Origin: Psychrobacter sp.
GTDB taxonomy: Bacteria > Pseudomonadota > Gammaproteobacteria > Pseudomonadales > Moraxellaceae
Length of the DNA stretch: 33,477 nucleotides
Assembly (NCBI RefSeq): GCF_018260395.1
Contig: NZ_JAGLBC010000012.1
Coordinates: forward strand, 1-33,477
Direction: 5' to 3'
Shown piece after piece: positions 8,161-16,010 of the stretch; positions within the stretch are counted from its first letter, which is position 1, and each line of letters begins with the position of its first letter. The notes under the pieces are model-generated. The model ran no database searches and was not told the DNA's origin. It saw only the letters and a program-made list of their open reading frames with translations. The position numbers and the translations under genes were made by a program.

Positions 8161-9384
8161 TTAACTAAGCAAGGTCTTAATACGATTAATGGCCTCTCGA
8201 CTCTCTTCAACACTAGCTACTAAGGCTAATCTAACAAAGCCTTTCCCTGGATTTGTTCCATTTATTTCTCTAGACAAATAACGACCAGCAAGGGCATTAA
8301 TATTAACTTTTTCAAATAAAGCCTTTACGAAAGCCTCATCATCAGGATCACCTTGCTCATCTTTAAATGATTCAGGCACCGCCATCCAAAAGTAAAAACC
8401 TGCATCAGGTTTATTAAGCTTTAGTGAGGCTCCAAGCTCAGACATCCACAAGTCAAATTTTTGAGTATAAAGGTCTCGGTTGGCTTGAACATGTTCCTCA
8501 TCTTGCCATGCAGCAATCGAAGCCAACTGATGATGAATAGGCATGGCACAGCCTTGATAGGTACGGTACTGCAAATAAGGCTTAAGCAAGTTTGCGTCAC
8601 CAGCAACAAAACCTGAACGTAACCCTGGTAAATTTGATCGCTTCGATAATGAATGAAAGACCACGCAGTTTTTGAAGTCATTACGACCTATTTTTGCACA
8701 AACTTCAAGCAGACCTACGGGCGGCGTTGTAAAATAAAGCTCGCTATAGCACTCATCGCTGGCAATGATAAAGTCATACTCATCTGACAATTCAATCAAA
8801 GCCTGCCAGTCGGCTTCGCTAAATACCGCGCCCGTAGGATTATTAGGGCTACATACAAAAACCAATTGTGTACGTTGCCATATTTCACTTGGTACTGAGC
8901 GATAATCGCCTTTAAAATCATTGTCTATACTACAAGGTACAAAATAAGGCTCTGCACCAGCTAGCAAAGTGGCCCCTTCATAAATTTGATAAAAGGGATT
9001 AGGCATTACCACTAACGGTTTACTGTCATCATTTGTGCTTTGAGTGATATCAATAGCTGCTTGAACAAAGCTGAATAATGCCTCACGAGTGCCCATAACC
9101 GGAATAATTTGTGTGTCTGCATCAATTTGCGCGAGCTTAAATCGTTTGGTGAGCCACAGCGCTATAGCTTGACGTAGCTCTGGCAGACCATTGGTACTCG
9201 GGTAGTTTTGCACCTTATTCAAGTTATCGGCTAAAACTTTAAGTACAAATTCAGGAGGTTCATGCTTAGGTTCTCCAATACCCAACTTGATAGACTCATA
9301 CTCAGTGGCAGCCACTGAATCCGCTAACAGCGTGGCCATTTTTGCAAAAGGATAAGGGTGTAATAAGTTTAGTTTTGGATTCAT
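8161..9384 (-). CDS. dapC: Succinyldiaminopimelate transaminase
   Basis: PLP-dependent class I/II aminotransferase, 407 aa, converting N-succinyl-2-amino-6-ketopimelate to N-succinyl-LL-diaminopimelate in the succinylase branch of lysine and peptidoglycan biosynthesis. The start MNPKLNLLHPYPFAKM matches DapC proteins of Pseudomonas and Neisseria. The PLP Lys is Lys248 in HSLSKRSNLPG; NNPTG at 181-185 and Asp210 in SDECYSE contact the cofactor. TAGG lies about six bases upstream of the ATG. It follows glnD with an 89-bp gap, as in the Pseudomonas map-glnD-dapC order, which favours dapC over the paralogue argD. Confidence 0.92.
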   Translation of the reverse strand: MNPKLNLLHPYPFAKMATLLADSVAATEYESIKLGIGEPKHEPPEFVLKVLADNLNKVQNYPSTNGLPELRQAIALWLTKRFKLAQIDADTQIIPVMGTREALFSFVQAAIDITQSTNDDSKPLVVMPNPFYQIYEGATLLAGAEPYFVPCSIDNDFKGDYRSVPSEIWQRTQLVFVCSPNNPTGAVFSEADWQALIELSDEYDFIIASDECYSELYFTTPPVGLLEVCAKIGRNDFKNCVVFHSLSKRSNLPGLRSGFVAGDANLLKPYLQYRTYQGCAMPIHHQLASIAAWQDEEHVQANRDLYTQKFDLWMSELGASLKLNKPDAGFYFWMAVPESFKDEQGDPDDEAFVKALFEKVNINALAGRYLSREINGTNPGKGFVRLALVASVEESREAINRIKTLLS

Positions 9385-9473
9385 GATTAGCCTATTAAGT
9401 ATTGTACTTATCTGATATTTATTGAAAGTATTTTATAGTTTGTAAAATGTCTACGCTAGTTTATGTAAATGAT

Positions 9474-12173
9474 TTAAGTCGTAGGGGTTAACACTTCAGT
9501 TAACGTATTTTTTAGACGCTCTAGTTTATCTTCACCAAGCATCGCATCGCCGGTATCGCTGATATAAAACATATCTTCAGCACGTTCTCCTAAGGTGGTA
9601 ATTCGAGCGGCATGAACCTCAATCCCTTCATTTAAGAACACTTGTCCGATACGGGCCAATAAGCCAGGCTGGTCCAGCGTAGTTATGCTCATGATATGCT
9701 GGTGATTGGCTTCATTATAGTTAAAATCAATGGTGGTCGGTACGTGGAAGTTCTTTAATCTACGAGGTAAGCGCTTTTGAACCAATTTCGGAGATTCGGG
9801 ATTCTTAAATGCCTCAATTAGGCGACGGCTTAGTTCTTCGCGCGAATCACTATCATTGAGTAAGGTGCCATGGCGATCTAAAAGTACATAAGAATCTAGC
9901 GCAAAATCACGGGTTGCAGTGATAATTCTAGCGTCCAATACATCTAAATTCATTTGATCAAATACCGCCATTGTCACTGCAAATAGATTGGCCTGATTTT
10001 GAGTATAAATAAAGATTTGCACCGCATCAAGCGCCAATTCTCTGTGTTCACGCAGTACAATAAGCGGCTCACTGTTCGCATCTGAAGCACGTCCAATAGG
10101 AGGATGATTCAAGATAGCTTCAGTATGCCAGATTATGGCTTCTGGAATCTCACGCAAAAAATATTCATCACCCAGCTCATCCCACAACGCTAACACTTCC
10201 TCGCGTTTCATGTGATGATTGTCTACCTTATCAAGCATGGTTAAAGCTTGTTGACGCGTAGTAGCAATCATTTCTTGACGGTTGCTTGGAGCATCGAGAT
10301 CCGCTCTTAGAATACGACGGGTCTGAGTATAAAGCTGTTTTAATAGACTTGCGCGCCAACTGTTCCACAGCTGTGGATTGGTGGCATTCATATCAGCAAC
10401 AGTTAACACGTATAAATGGTTAAGATGAGTGACATTACCTACTAAATTGGCAAATCTAGTGACCACTTCAGGGTCAGAAATATCTTGCTTTTGCGCTGTC
10501 ATCGACATCAATAAGTGGTATCTGGTTAACCAACCAATTAACTTAGCATTTGCTTCACTCATACCATGATTAAGACAAAATTCTATGGCGTCAATCTCAC
10601 CTAATAGACTGTGATCTCCGCCACGGCCTTTTGCAATATCATGAAAAATAGCTGCCAGAACAATAATTTCTTTACGTTCAATTCGTTCGTATATTGACCC
10701 CACTAGTGCGTATTCATCTTTGTACTTAGGATCGGTAAAACGATGTAGAATGCGTACCAATGATAAAATATGAGCATCAACCGTATAACGGTGGAATAGG
10801 TCGTATTGCATTAAGCCTACTAAGTTGGCAAATTGAGGTAAATAATTCGCCAAAACCCCATAACGCTTCATGATACGTAAACGCTGGTATAAAAAGTTTT
10901 GCTCTTTTAAGTTGTCTAAAAACAACTTTTTATGCAATTCGTTATCTCGGTAGCTTTGGTCTATACCTCTTGCGGCTATCTTTAAAGCGCGCAAAGTAGG
11001 GGTCCTAATCTTTTTAATGCCATGCTGACCCATTAATAAGAACATCTCTAAAATAGCGTCTGGATGTTGAGCGAAAACATGGTGGTGGGCCATAGCGATA
11101 TGATCACCGACTTGATTAAAGTGCGCATTAAGCACCGATTTTACAGGACATTCTGATTCTGGCAGGCGAGCTTCAATTAAGGTTTCGTAATAGTGAGCAG
11201 TTAACATCTCAGACAATGTTGAAATTTGCATCGCACAGCGGTAGTAATCACGCATAAAGGCTTCAACAGCCGCATTAGGCTCATCATCTAGACCCGCCTG
11301 ATAGCCCATTCGGTCAGCAATGTCACGCTGATAATCAAACAGCAGTTTATTTTCATCGCGTCCAGTTAAATGATGCAAGTGATGACGAATGCGCCACAAG
11401 AACCCTTCGGCGAAAATCAGTTCATCATATTCTTTTTCTGTTAAAAACTCTTGTGGCACTAAATCGTAGAGCTTACCAATTCTAAAATAACGTTTAGTTA
11501 TCCAGCCAATGCTATGGATATCACGCAGACCACCGGGAGATTTTTTTATATCGGGTTCGAGATTATATTCGGTATCATTATGACTTAAATGGCGAGCCCG
11601 GGCTTCCGCCATCTTGGCTTCATAAAAATCCTTTTGCGACCATTGCTGTTGCACAATATCATTGGGTGCATTTTTAAGTTGCTCATTTCCGGCCAATAAA
11701 CGAGCTTCTAATAAGTTAGTTGCAACCGTTATATCTGTAACCACTTGAAAGCAATCCTGAACGCTTCGTACCGACAGCCCAGGCTCAATGCCAATATCCC
11801 ATAATCGAGCCACGAAAGTATCAATTTTTTTTGTGGTTTCATCATTTAGGGTATCGGGTGATAATAGTAATATGTCTACATCTGAGTAAGGCGATAGCTC
11901 TCCGCGTCCATAACCCCCAACTGCAAACAGTGCCAAGTCAGTATGTTGCAATTCATGCAGTTTAAATAGCTCAATTAAAAGGGTGTCAATTGCTTCAGCA
12001 CGAGCTTCCACCAAGCATCGAATATCGACACCTCTTTCTAAAGCTAATGATATATCCTTCTCAACCTGCTTAAGCCAATCAGGTATGCCTAAGTTTCTTG
12101 ACTGGCAGGATGAAACATTCCAAATATCAGGTAACTCAGGAATTAAGGTGTCGATTGAGTCGGTAATAAACAT
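9474..12173 (-). CDS. glnD: Bifunctional uridylyltransferase/uridylyl-removing enzyme
   Basis: Nitrogen sensor that uridylylates PII (GlnB/GlnK) when glutamine is low and removes UMP when it is high. Domains in order: nucleotidyltransferase with GGYGRGE at 86-92 and DVD at 98-100, a helical GlnD-linker region, an HD domain (HDIAKGRGGDHS from residue 511) for UMP removal, and two C-terminal ACT domains (about 715-790 and 825-895) that bind glutamine. Both activities appear intact. I start at the ATG at 12173 (899 aa); a TTG at 12203 in the same frame has no RBS and adds ten residues not expected for the family. The map gene upstream is cut off by a terminator, so glnD probably has its own promoter at about 12200-12390. 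Confidence 0.95.
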   Translation of the reverse strand: MFITDSIDTLIPELPDIWNVSSCQSRNLGIPDWLKQVEKDISLALERGVDIRCLVEARAEAIDTLLIELFKLHELQHTDLALFAVGGYGRGELSPYSDVDILLLSPDTLNDETTKKIDTFVARLWDIGIEPGLSVRSVQDCFQVVTDITVATNLLEARLLAGNEQLKNAPNDIVQQQWSQKDFYEAKMAEARARHLSHNDTEYNLEPDIKKSPGGLRDIHSIGWITKRYFRIGKLYDLVPQEFLTEKEYDELIFAEGFLWRIRHHLHHLTGRDENKLLFDYQRDIADRMGYQAGLDDEPNAAVEAFMRDYYRCAMQISTLSEMLTAHYYETLIEARLPESECPVKSVLNAHFNQVGDHIAMAHHHVFAQHPDAILEMFLLMGQHGIKKIRTPTLRALKIAARGIDQSYRDNELHKKLFLDNLKEQNFLYQRLRIMKRYGVLANYLPQFANLVGLMQYDLFHRYTVDAHILSLVRILHRFTDPKYKDEYALVGSIYERIERKEIIVLAAIFHDIAKGRGGDHSLLGEIDAIEFCLNHGMSEANAKLIGWLTRYHLLMSMTAQKQDISDPEVVTRFANLVGNVTHLNHLYVLTVADMNATNPQLWNSWRASLLKQLYTQTRRILRADLDAPSNRQEMIATTRQQALTMLDKVDNHHMKREEVLALWDELGDEYFLREIPEAIIWHTEAILNHPPIGRASDANSEPLIVLREHRELALDAVQIFIYTQNQANLFAVTMAVFDQMNLDVLDARIITATRDFALDSYVLLDRHGTLLNDSDSREELSRRLIEAFKNPESPKLVQKRLPRRLKNFHVPTTIDFNYNEANHQHIMSITTLDQPGLLARIGQVFLNEGIEVHAARITTLGERAEDMFYISDTGDAMLGEDKLERLKNTLTEVLTPTT

Positions 12174-12311
12174 GTTGGGATCCAAGCGCAATATAAATGA
12201 CAAATTTTGTTTTTTTTAATTTATTTGATAAGCGTTATGTAACTTTACAATAGTGTCATGGGTTTTATAGAGTTTGAAAAAACCGATGAAACTAGAGATT
12301 GGTTTATCTTG

Positions 12312-12359
12312 TTTAGTATAGAGCTATTTTAGTATAGAGCTAGTTATAGTATAGAGCTA
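12312..12359. repeat. Three direct repeats upstream of glnD
   Basis: The 15-bp unit TTTAGTATAGAGCTA occurs exactly at 12312-12326 and 12328-12342, and as TATAGTATAGAGCTA at 12345-12359, giving spacings of 16 and 17 bp. The array lies 139-186 bp upstream of the chosen glnD ATG and just inside the map terminator. It could be an operator array or a slippage product. Confidence 0.7.
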
Positions 12360-12393
12360 TGTTAAACAGGATTACATTATTTTTTTAGCATAA

Positions 12394-12417
12394 AAAAGAC
12401 TGCCTTAGCAGTCTTTT
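12394..12417 (-). terminator. Rho-independent terminator of map
   Basis: A perfect 10-bp stem (GACTGC core with flanking A/T pairs) around the loop CTTA. Read on the minus strand it ends in a run of T residues, starting just after the map stop codon. It separates map from glnD. Confidence 0.85.
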
Positions 12418-12422
12418 ATTAG

Positions 12423-13223
12423 TTATGCAATTAAAAAGCTTAAATCTTCTTCTGGTCGAGTGGTAAACACTTCACAACCATTCTCTGTAACCATTAAAGT
12501 ATGTTCCCACTGGGCAGATAATTTACGGTCTTTGGTTATCGCTGTCCACTGGTCCGGCAAGATTTTAGTTTGCCAAGTGCCTTGATTAATCATCGGCTCG
12601 ATAGTGAAAGTCATGCCCGTCTTTAATTCGATACCCGTTCCTTTACGGCCATAATGCATGACTTGCGGCTCATGATGGAAGGTATTGCTAATCCCATGCC
12701 CGCAAAATTCACGTACGATGCTAAAACGCTCGGGTTCAACAACTTCTTGAATTGCAGCCCCAATATCACCCAAATGAGCACCATTTTTCACCACACTCAT
12801 ACCAGCGTATAAGGCTTTTTGCGCCACATCACAGATACGCTTTGCCATGATTGAGCCTTCGCCAATGATCCACATTTTTGAAGTGTCGCCATAGTAACCA
12901 TCTTTGATAACTGTTACATCAATATTAATGATGTCACCGTCTTTCAAGACTTTATTGTCAGTAGGTATACCATGACAAACCACATGATTAACTGAGGTAC
13001 AAATTGATTTGGGAAAAGGGGGGTGACCATAGTTTAAAGGTGCAGGAATGGCGCCTTGTTCATTAACAATATAGTTATGCGCTATCTGGTTTAAAGTTTC
13101 AGTAGTAACGCCTTCTTTAACATGCTCATCAAGCATGACTAAGACATCACTAGCAAGTTTACCCGCAATACGCATTTTTTCGATGGCTTCAGGGCCAAGT
13201 ATTAAGTTATCAGTTTTACTCAT
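12423..13223 (-). CDS. map: Type I methionine aminopeptidase
   Basis: Removes the N-terminal Met from nascent proteins in the cytoplasm after deformylation. The 266-aa length fits the bacterial type Ia enzyme. All five metal ligands of the pita-bread fold are visible: Asp102 (INIDVTV), Asp113 (GDTSKM), His176 (GHGISNTFH), Glu209 (FTIEPM) and Glu240 (QWEHTLMV); His84 in VVCHGIP is the usual substrate-binding His. It is transcribed away from rpsB, as in many gammaproteobacteria, and is followed at once by a terminator. Confidence 0.97.
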   Translation of the reverse strand: MSKTDNLILGPEAIEKMRIAGKLASDVLVMLDEHVKEGVTTETLNQIAHNYIVNEQGAIPAPLNYGHPPFPKSICTSVNHVVCHGIPTDNKVLKDGDIINIDVTVIKDGYYGDTSKMWIIGEGSIMAKRICDVAQKALYAGMSVVKNGAHLGDIGAAIQEVVEPERFSIVREFCGHGISNTFHHEPQVMHYGRKGTGIELKTGMTFTIEPMINQGTWQTKILPDQWTAITKDRKLSAQWEHTLMVTENGCEVFTTRPEEDLSFLIA

Positions 13224-13595
13224 AATGATATTGTATTTACTTTAAGTGGGAAGAAAAGAATTATAGGACAAAGTACTTTTAATAATGCAGAGATTATAAC
13301 GTAGAGACAATTTTTAAAATAAATTATTCAACTAAAGCCATAAGCTATAAACATAAACTATAAATTATTTATCAAGGTTTATAGCAATTTAATAGAAGCG
13401 AATATATTTAAGATAAAACGGTTATAAAAGTGTAGTTATTTATAATTTCTATGCAATAACTTTATAAAGTAATCATTATATCATAGCAGTTTATAATTTT
13501 AATTTGTGCATATGTTACGACGGTTAATAGGATTTTTTAGCCAATTATAAACCATGCTATTGCGCTTACTTAGTCTTCTATATCGGTATTGATTG

Positions 13596-13604
13596 TGGTA
13601 AAAT
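13596..13604 (+). promoter_or_regulatory. Extended -10 promoter of rpsB-tsf
   Basis: TGGTAAAAT matches an extended -10 (TGn followed by TAAAAT). The -35 region (TTCTAT at 13576-13581) is poor, which is tolerable with an extended -10. A start near 13611 would give a leader of about 287 nt before rpsB. The rest of the map-rpsB gap (13224-13575) is AT-rich with no gene or clear site; the map promoter should lie near 13224-13330. Confidence 0.5.
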
Positions 13605-13610
13605 ATGCAC

Positions 13611-13897
13611 CTTATTTTATTTTCTCTGTGATTTAGTCATTTGTTTAGCAACGTAGGTTGTTTAGTAGTGCAAGTGGCTTATCAATAGCAGTGCATAAAT
13701 AAGTAAACTCTGAATTTATTAACCAATGACACACACATTGCGTTTAAGAATTACTGGGTGTTTATCGGCTTGATTAATTTACTTAGTATTTATAGGTAAG
13801 AAGTAATTTTGACTTTGATATAAATCGGTAAATGCGTGTCGATAAATCGGTGATTTTTGTAATGTGGAGGCATAACCCAACTTTCTAAGGAATTTAC
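13611..13897 (+). promoter_or_regulatory. Long rpsB leader, candidate S2 autoregulatory (t44-type) element
   Basis: A gene-free leader of about 287 nt precedes rpsB. It ends in GTGGAGGC at 13864-13871, then AACCCAAC at 13873-13880, then the true RBS AAGGAA at 13887-13892. In gammaproteobacteria the rpsB leader binds S2 for feedback control and is catalogued as the t44 RNA; the GGAGGC...AACCC arrangement resembles that leader as I recall it. A small hairpin AAATC-GGT-GATTT sits at about 13843-13855. The assignment is from position and partial resemblance. Confidence 0.5.
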
Positions 13898-14695
13898 ATG
13901 TCAAACAGTCCAACTAATATGCCAATGCGTGACCTTCTTCAAGCGGGCGCTCATTTCGGTCACCAAACTCGTTTTTGGAATCCAAAAATGAATCAGTATA
14001 TCTTTGGTGCCCGTAACAAAATCCATATCATCAACCTTGAGCACACTGTGAAAGCCTTTAATGAAGCTTTGACTTTTGTGAATAATCTAGCTTCTAAAAA
14101 CAACAAAGTATTATTTGTTGGTACTAAGCGTGCGGCAAGCGAAGTAATCCGTGAGCAAGCGCTACGTGCAGGTCAACCATATGTTGATCATCGCTGGTTA
14201 GGTGGTATGTTGACGAACTGGAAAACATTACGTCAGTCAATCAACCGTTTAAAAGAGCTAGAAAAACAAGCTGAAGACGGTACTTTTGCTAAGCTAACTA
14301 AGCGTGAAGCTTTAGAGCGTACGCGTGCTATGGAAAAATTAGAGCGTTCTCTAGGCGGTATTAAAAATATGGGCGGTCTACCTGACGCAATCTTCGTTGT
14401 AGACGTTGACCATGAAGCAATCGCTATTAAAGAAGCTAAGAACTTAGGTATTCCAGTAATCGGTATCGTTGATACTAACTCAAACCCAGACAACGTTGAT
14501 TATATTATTCCAGCTAACGACGATGCTATCCGTGCCGTAACTTTATATGTTACTCGTATGGCTGATGCTATTATTGCTGGTAAAGAATACGCTAAAACTC
14601 AAGCTGGTGGTTCTGCTGCTGAAGCACCTGTTACTGAAGAAGTTGCGACTGAAACTGAAGAAGTTGCTGCACCAGAAGCAGATTCAGCTGAATAA
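13898..14695 (+). CDS. rpsB: 30S ribosomal protein S2
   Basis: Structural protein of the small ribosomal subunit that joins late in assembly and helps anchor S1. It begins [40 protein letters not shown] and [12 protein letters not shown] are the usual S2 N-terminal blocks, and GGMLTNWKT and [11 protein letters not shown] lie further on. At 265 aa it is slightly longer than typical because of an Ala/Glu-rich tail (about 232-265). AAGGAA is about five bases before the ATG. First gene of the rpsB-tsf operon. Confidence 0.98.
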   Translation: MSNSPTNMPMRDLLQAGAHFGHQTRFWNPKMNQYIFGARNKIHIINLEHTVKAFNEALTFVNNLASKNNKVLFVGTKRAASEVIREQALRAGQPYVDHRWLGGMLTNWKTLRQSINRLKELEKQAEDGTFAKLTKREALERTRAMEKLERSLGGIKNMGGLPDAIFVVDVDHEAIAIKEAKNLGIPVIGIVDTNSNPDNVDYIIPANDDAIRAVTLYVTRMADAIIAGKEYAKTQAGGSAAEAPVTEEVATETEEVAAPEADSAE

Positions 14696-14839
14696 ATTTA
14701 GTAGGACACAAAAAAACTGAATTAGGTAATTTTATTAGATGATGCTTTAAAAGCCGGATAGTAATTAAGGCATTAAAGTAAAAAAACATTAAATCTTTTA
14801 AGCCTTACCTAATCTTATAAGTAATGTATGATTAATCGC

Positions 14840-14867
14840 GGCATGATGTGGATACCCTCGTCATGCC
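14840..14867 (+). terminator. Stem-loop in the rpsB-tsf intergenic region (possible attenuator)
   Basis: GGCATGA and TCATGCC form a perfect 7-bp stem around a 14-nt loop. No T-run follows directly (CTTGTCATTTTAT), so it is more likely a processing site or partial attenuator than a full terminator; tsf must still be transcribed from the rpsB promoter or a local one. The rest of the 263-bp gap shows nothing clear. Confidence 0.45.
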
Positions 14868-14958
14868 CTTGTCATTTTATAAACTTACACTGCGCAATTA
14901 ATCAAATAATTTATTGAATAACTTTAAACGCCATAACAACTCAAATAGAGGAAAAAAT

Positions 14959-15837
14959 ATGTCTAATATTTCTGCTAAATTAGTTAAAGAGCTTCGTGAT
15001 CGTACTGGTCTTGGCATGATGGAATGTAAAAAGGCTCTAGAAGAAACTGCTGGTGATGTCGAACAAGCAATCGATAATTTACGTAAATCTGGTCAAGCTA
15101 AAGCAGCTAAAAAAGCGGGTAACATCGCAGCTGACGGTGCAATCGTTATTGCTCAAGAAGGCAATAAAGCTATTTTAGTTGAAGTAAACTGTCAAACTGA
15201 CTTCGTAGCTAAAGATGATAACTTCACTGCATTTGCAAATAAAGTAGCTGAATTGGCTTTAGCTAACAATACTACTGATGTGGCAACTATTTCAGAACTT
15301 GACTATGGTAATGGTCAGACTGTAGAAGAAGCACGTGTGTCATTGGTTCAAAAAATTGGTGAAAACATTCAAGTACGTCGCGCCCAAATCGTTGAAGGTG
15401 ATAACTTAGCTTCTTACCGTCATGGCTTACGTATTGGTGTTGTGGTATCAACTGAAGGCGGTAGCGAAGAAACTGGTAAGAATCTTGCCATGCATATTGC
15501 TGCATTCAACCCTATATCTGCTAATGATACTGATGTTCCAGCCGATGTTTTAGCGCGCGAAAAAGAAATCGCTGAAGCCAAAGCTCGTGAATCAGGTAAG
15601 CCAGATAACATCGTAGAAAAAATGATCGAAGGTAGCCTACGTAAGTATCTAGATGAAGTAGTATTAGTTCGTCAAGCTTATGTAATGGACAACGAAAAGA
15701 AAGTTGGTGATGTTCTTAAAGCCGAAGGCGTAGCTGTTAAAAACTTCGTACGTTTTGAAGTAGGCGAAGGTATCGAGAAAAAGCAAGAAGACTTCGCTGC
15801 TGAAGTTGCTGCTGCTCAAGCTGCTGCTAATAAATAG
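14959..15837 (+). CDS. tsf: Translation elongation factor Ts
   Basis: Nucleotide-exchange factor that releases GDP from EF-Tu. Starts [19 protein letters not shown], with the UBA-like N-terminal domain (1-50) and the signature [10 protein letters not shown] at 80-89 that inserts into EF-Tu. The start at 14959 is fixed by AGAGGA at 14947-14952 six bases upstream; an in-frame ATG at 14914 would add 15 residues foreign to the family. The 292-aa length is normal. It is followed by a strong terminator and by convergent ppc, not by pyrH-frr as in many relatives. Confidence 0.98.
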   Translation: MSNISAKLVKELRDRTGLGMMECKKALEETAGDVEQAIDNLRKSGQAKAAKKAGNIAADGAIVIAQEGNKAILVEVNCQTDFVAKDDNFTAFANKVAELALANNTTDVATISELDYGNGQTVEEARVSLVQKIGENIQVRRAQIVEGDNLASYRHGLRIGVVVSTEGGSEETGKNLAMHIAAFNPISANDTDVPADVLAREKEIAEAKARESGKPDNIVEKMIEGSLRKYLDEVVLVRQAYVMDNEKKVGDVLKAEGVAVKNFVRFEVGEGIEKKQEDFAAEVAAAQAAANK

Positions 15838-15880
15838 TATTAACAGGTAGAATTTTTTACTTTTTTTAATTTAATACCAA

Positions 15881-15913
15881 ATAGCCCATCACTTTGTGAT
15901 GGGCTATTTTTTT
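15881..15913 (+). terminator. Strong terminator after tsf
   Basis: A perfect 12-bp stem ATAGCCCATCAC/GTGATGGGCTAT with loop TTT, followed by seven T residues. It ends the rpsB-tsf unit. It may also weakly stop ppc transcripts arriving from the other side. Confidence 0.92.
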
Positions 15914-15922
15914 ACTGCTAGC

Positions 15923-15964
15923 TTTTGACCATTAACCTTTGACCGTTAACTTTTGACCTTTAAT
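15923..15964. repeat. Three tandem 14-bp repeats between tsf and ppc
   Basis: TTTTGACCATTAAC, CTTTGACCGTTAAC and TTTTGACCTTTAAT follow each other with no gap. They lie in the short convergent gap, 47 bp from the ppc stop codon. The function is unknown; a slippage product is the simplest reading. Confidence 0.75.
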
Positions 15965-16010
15965 TTTAAGCAATCACTAAGTCTATAAAAAAACAGTTAA
16001 ATCGCATATT

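Noticed and set aside
12174..12203. Longer GlnD starting at TTG 12203
   Set aside because: No RBS before the TTG; the ATG at 12173 gives a normal-length GlnD.
14914..14958. N-terminal extension of EF-Ts from the ATG at 14914
   Set aside because: The extension is unlike EF-Ts and a clear RBS lies directly before the ATG at 14959.
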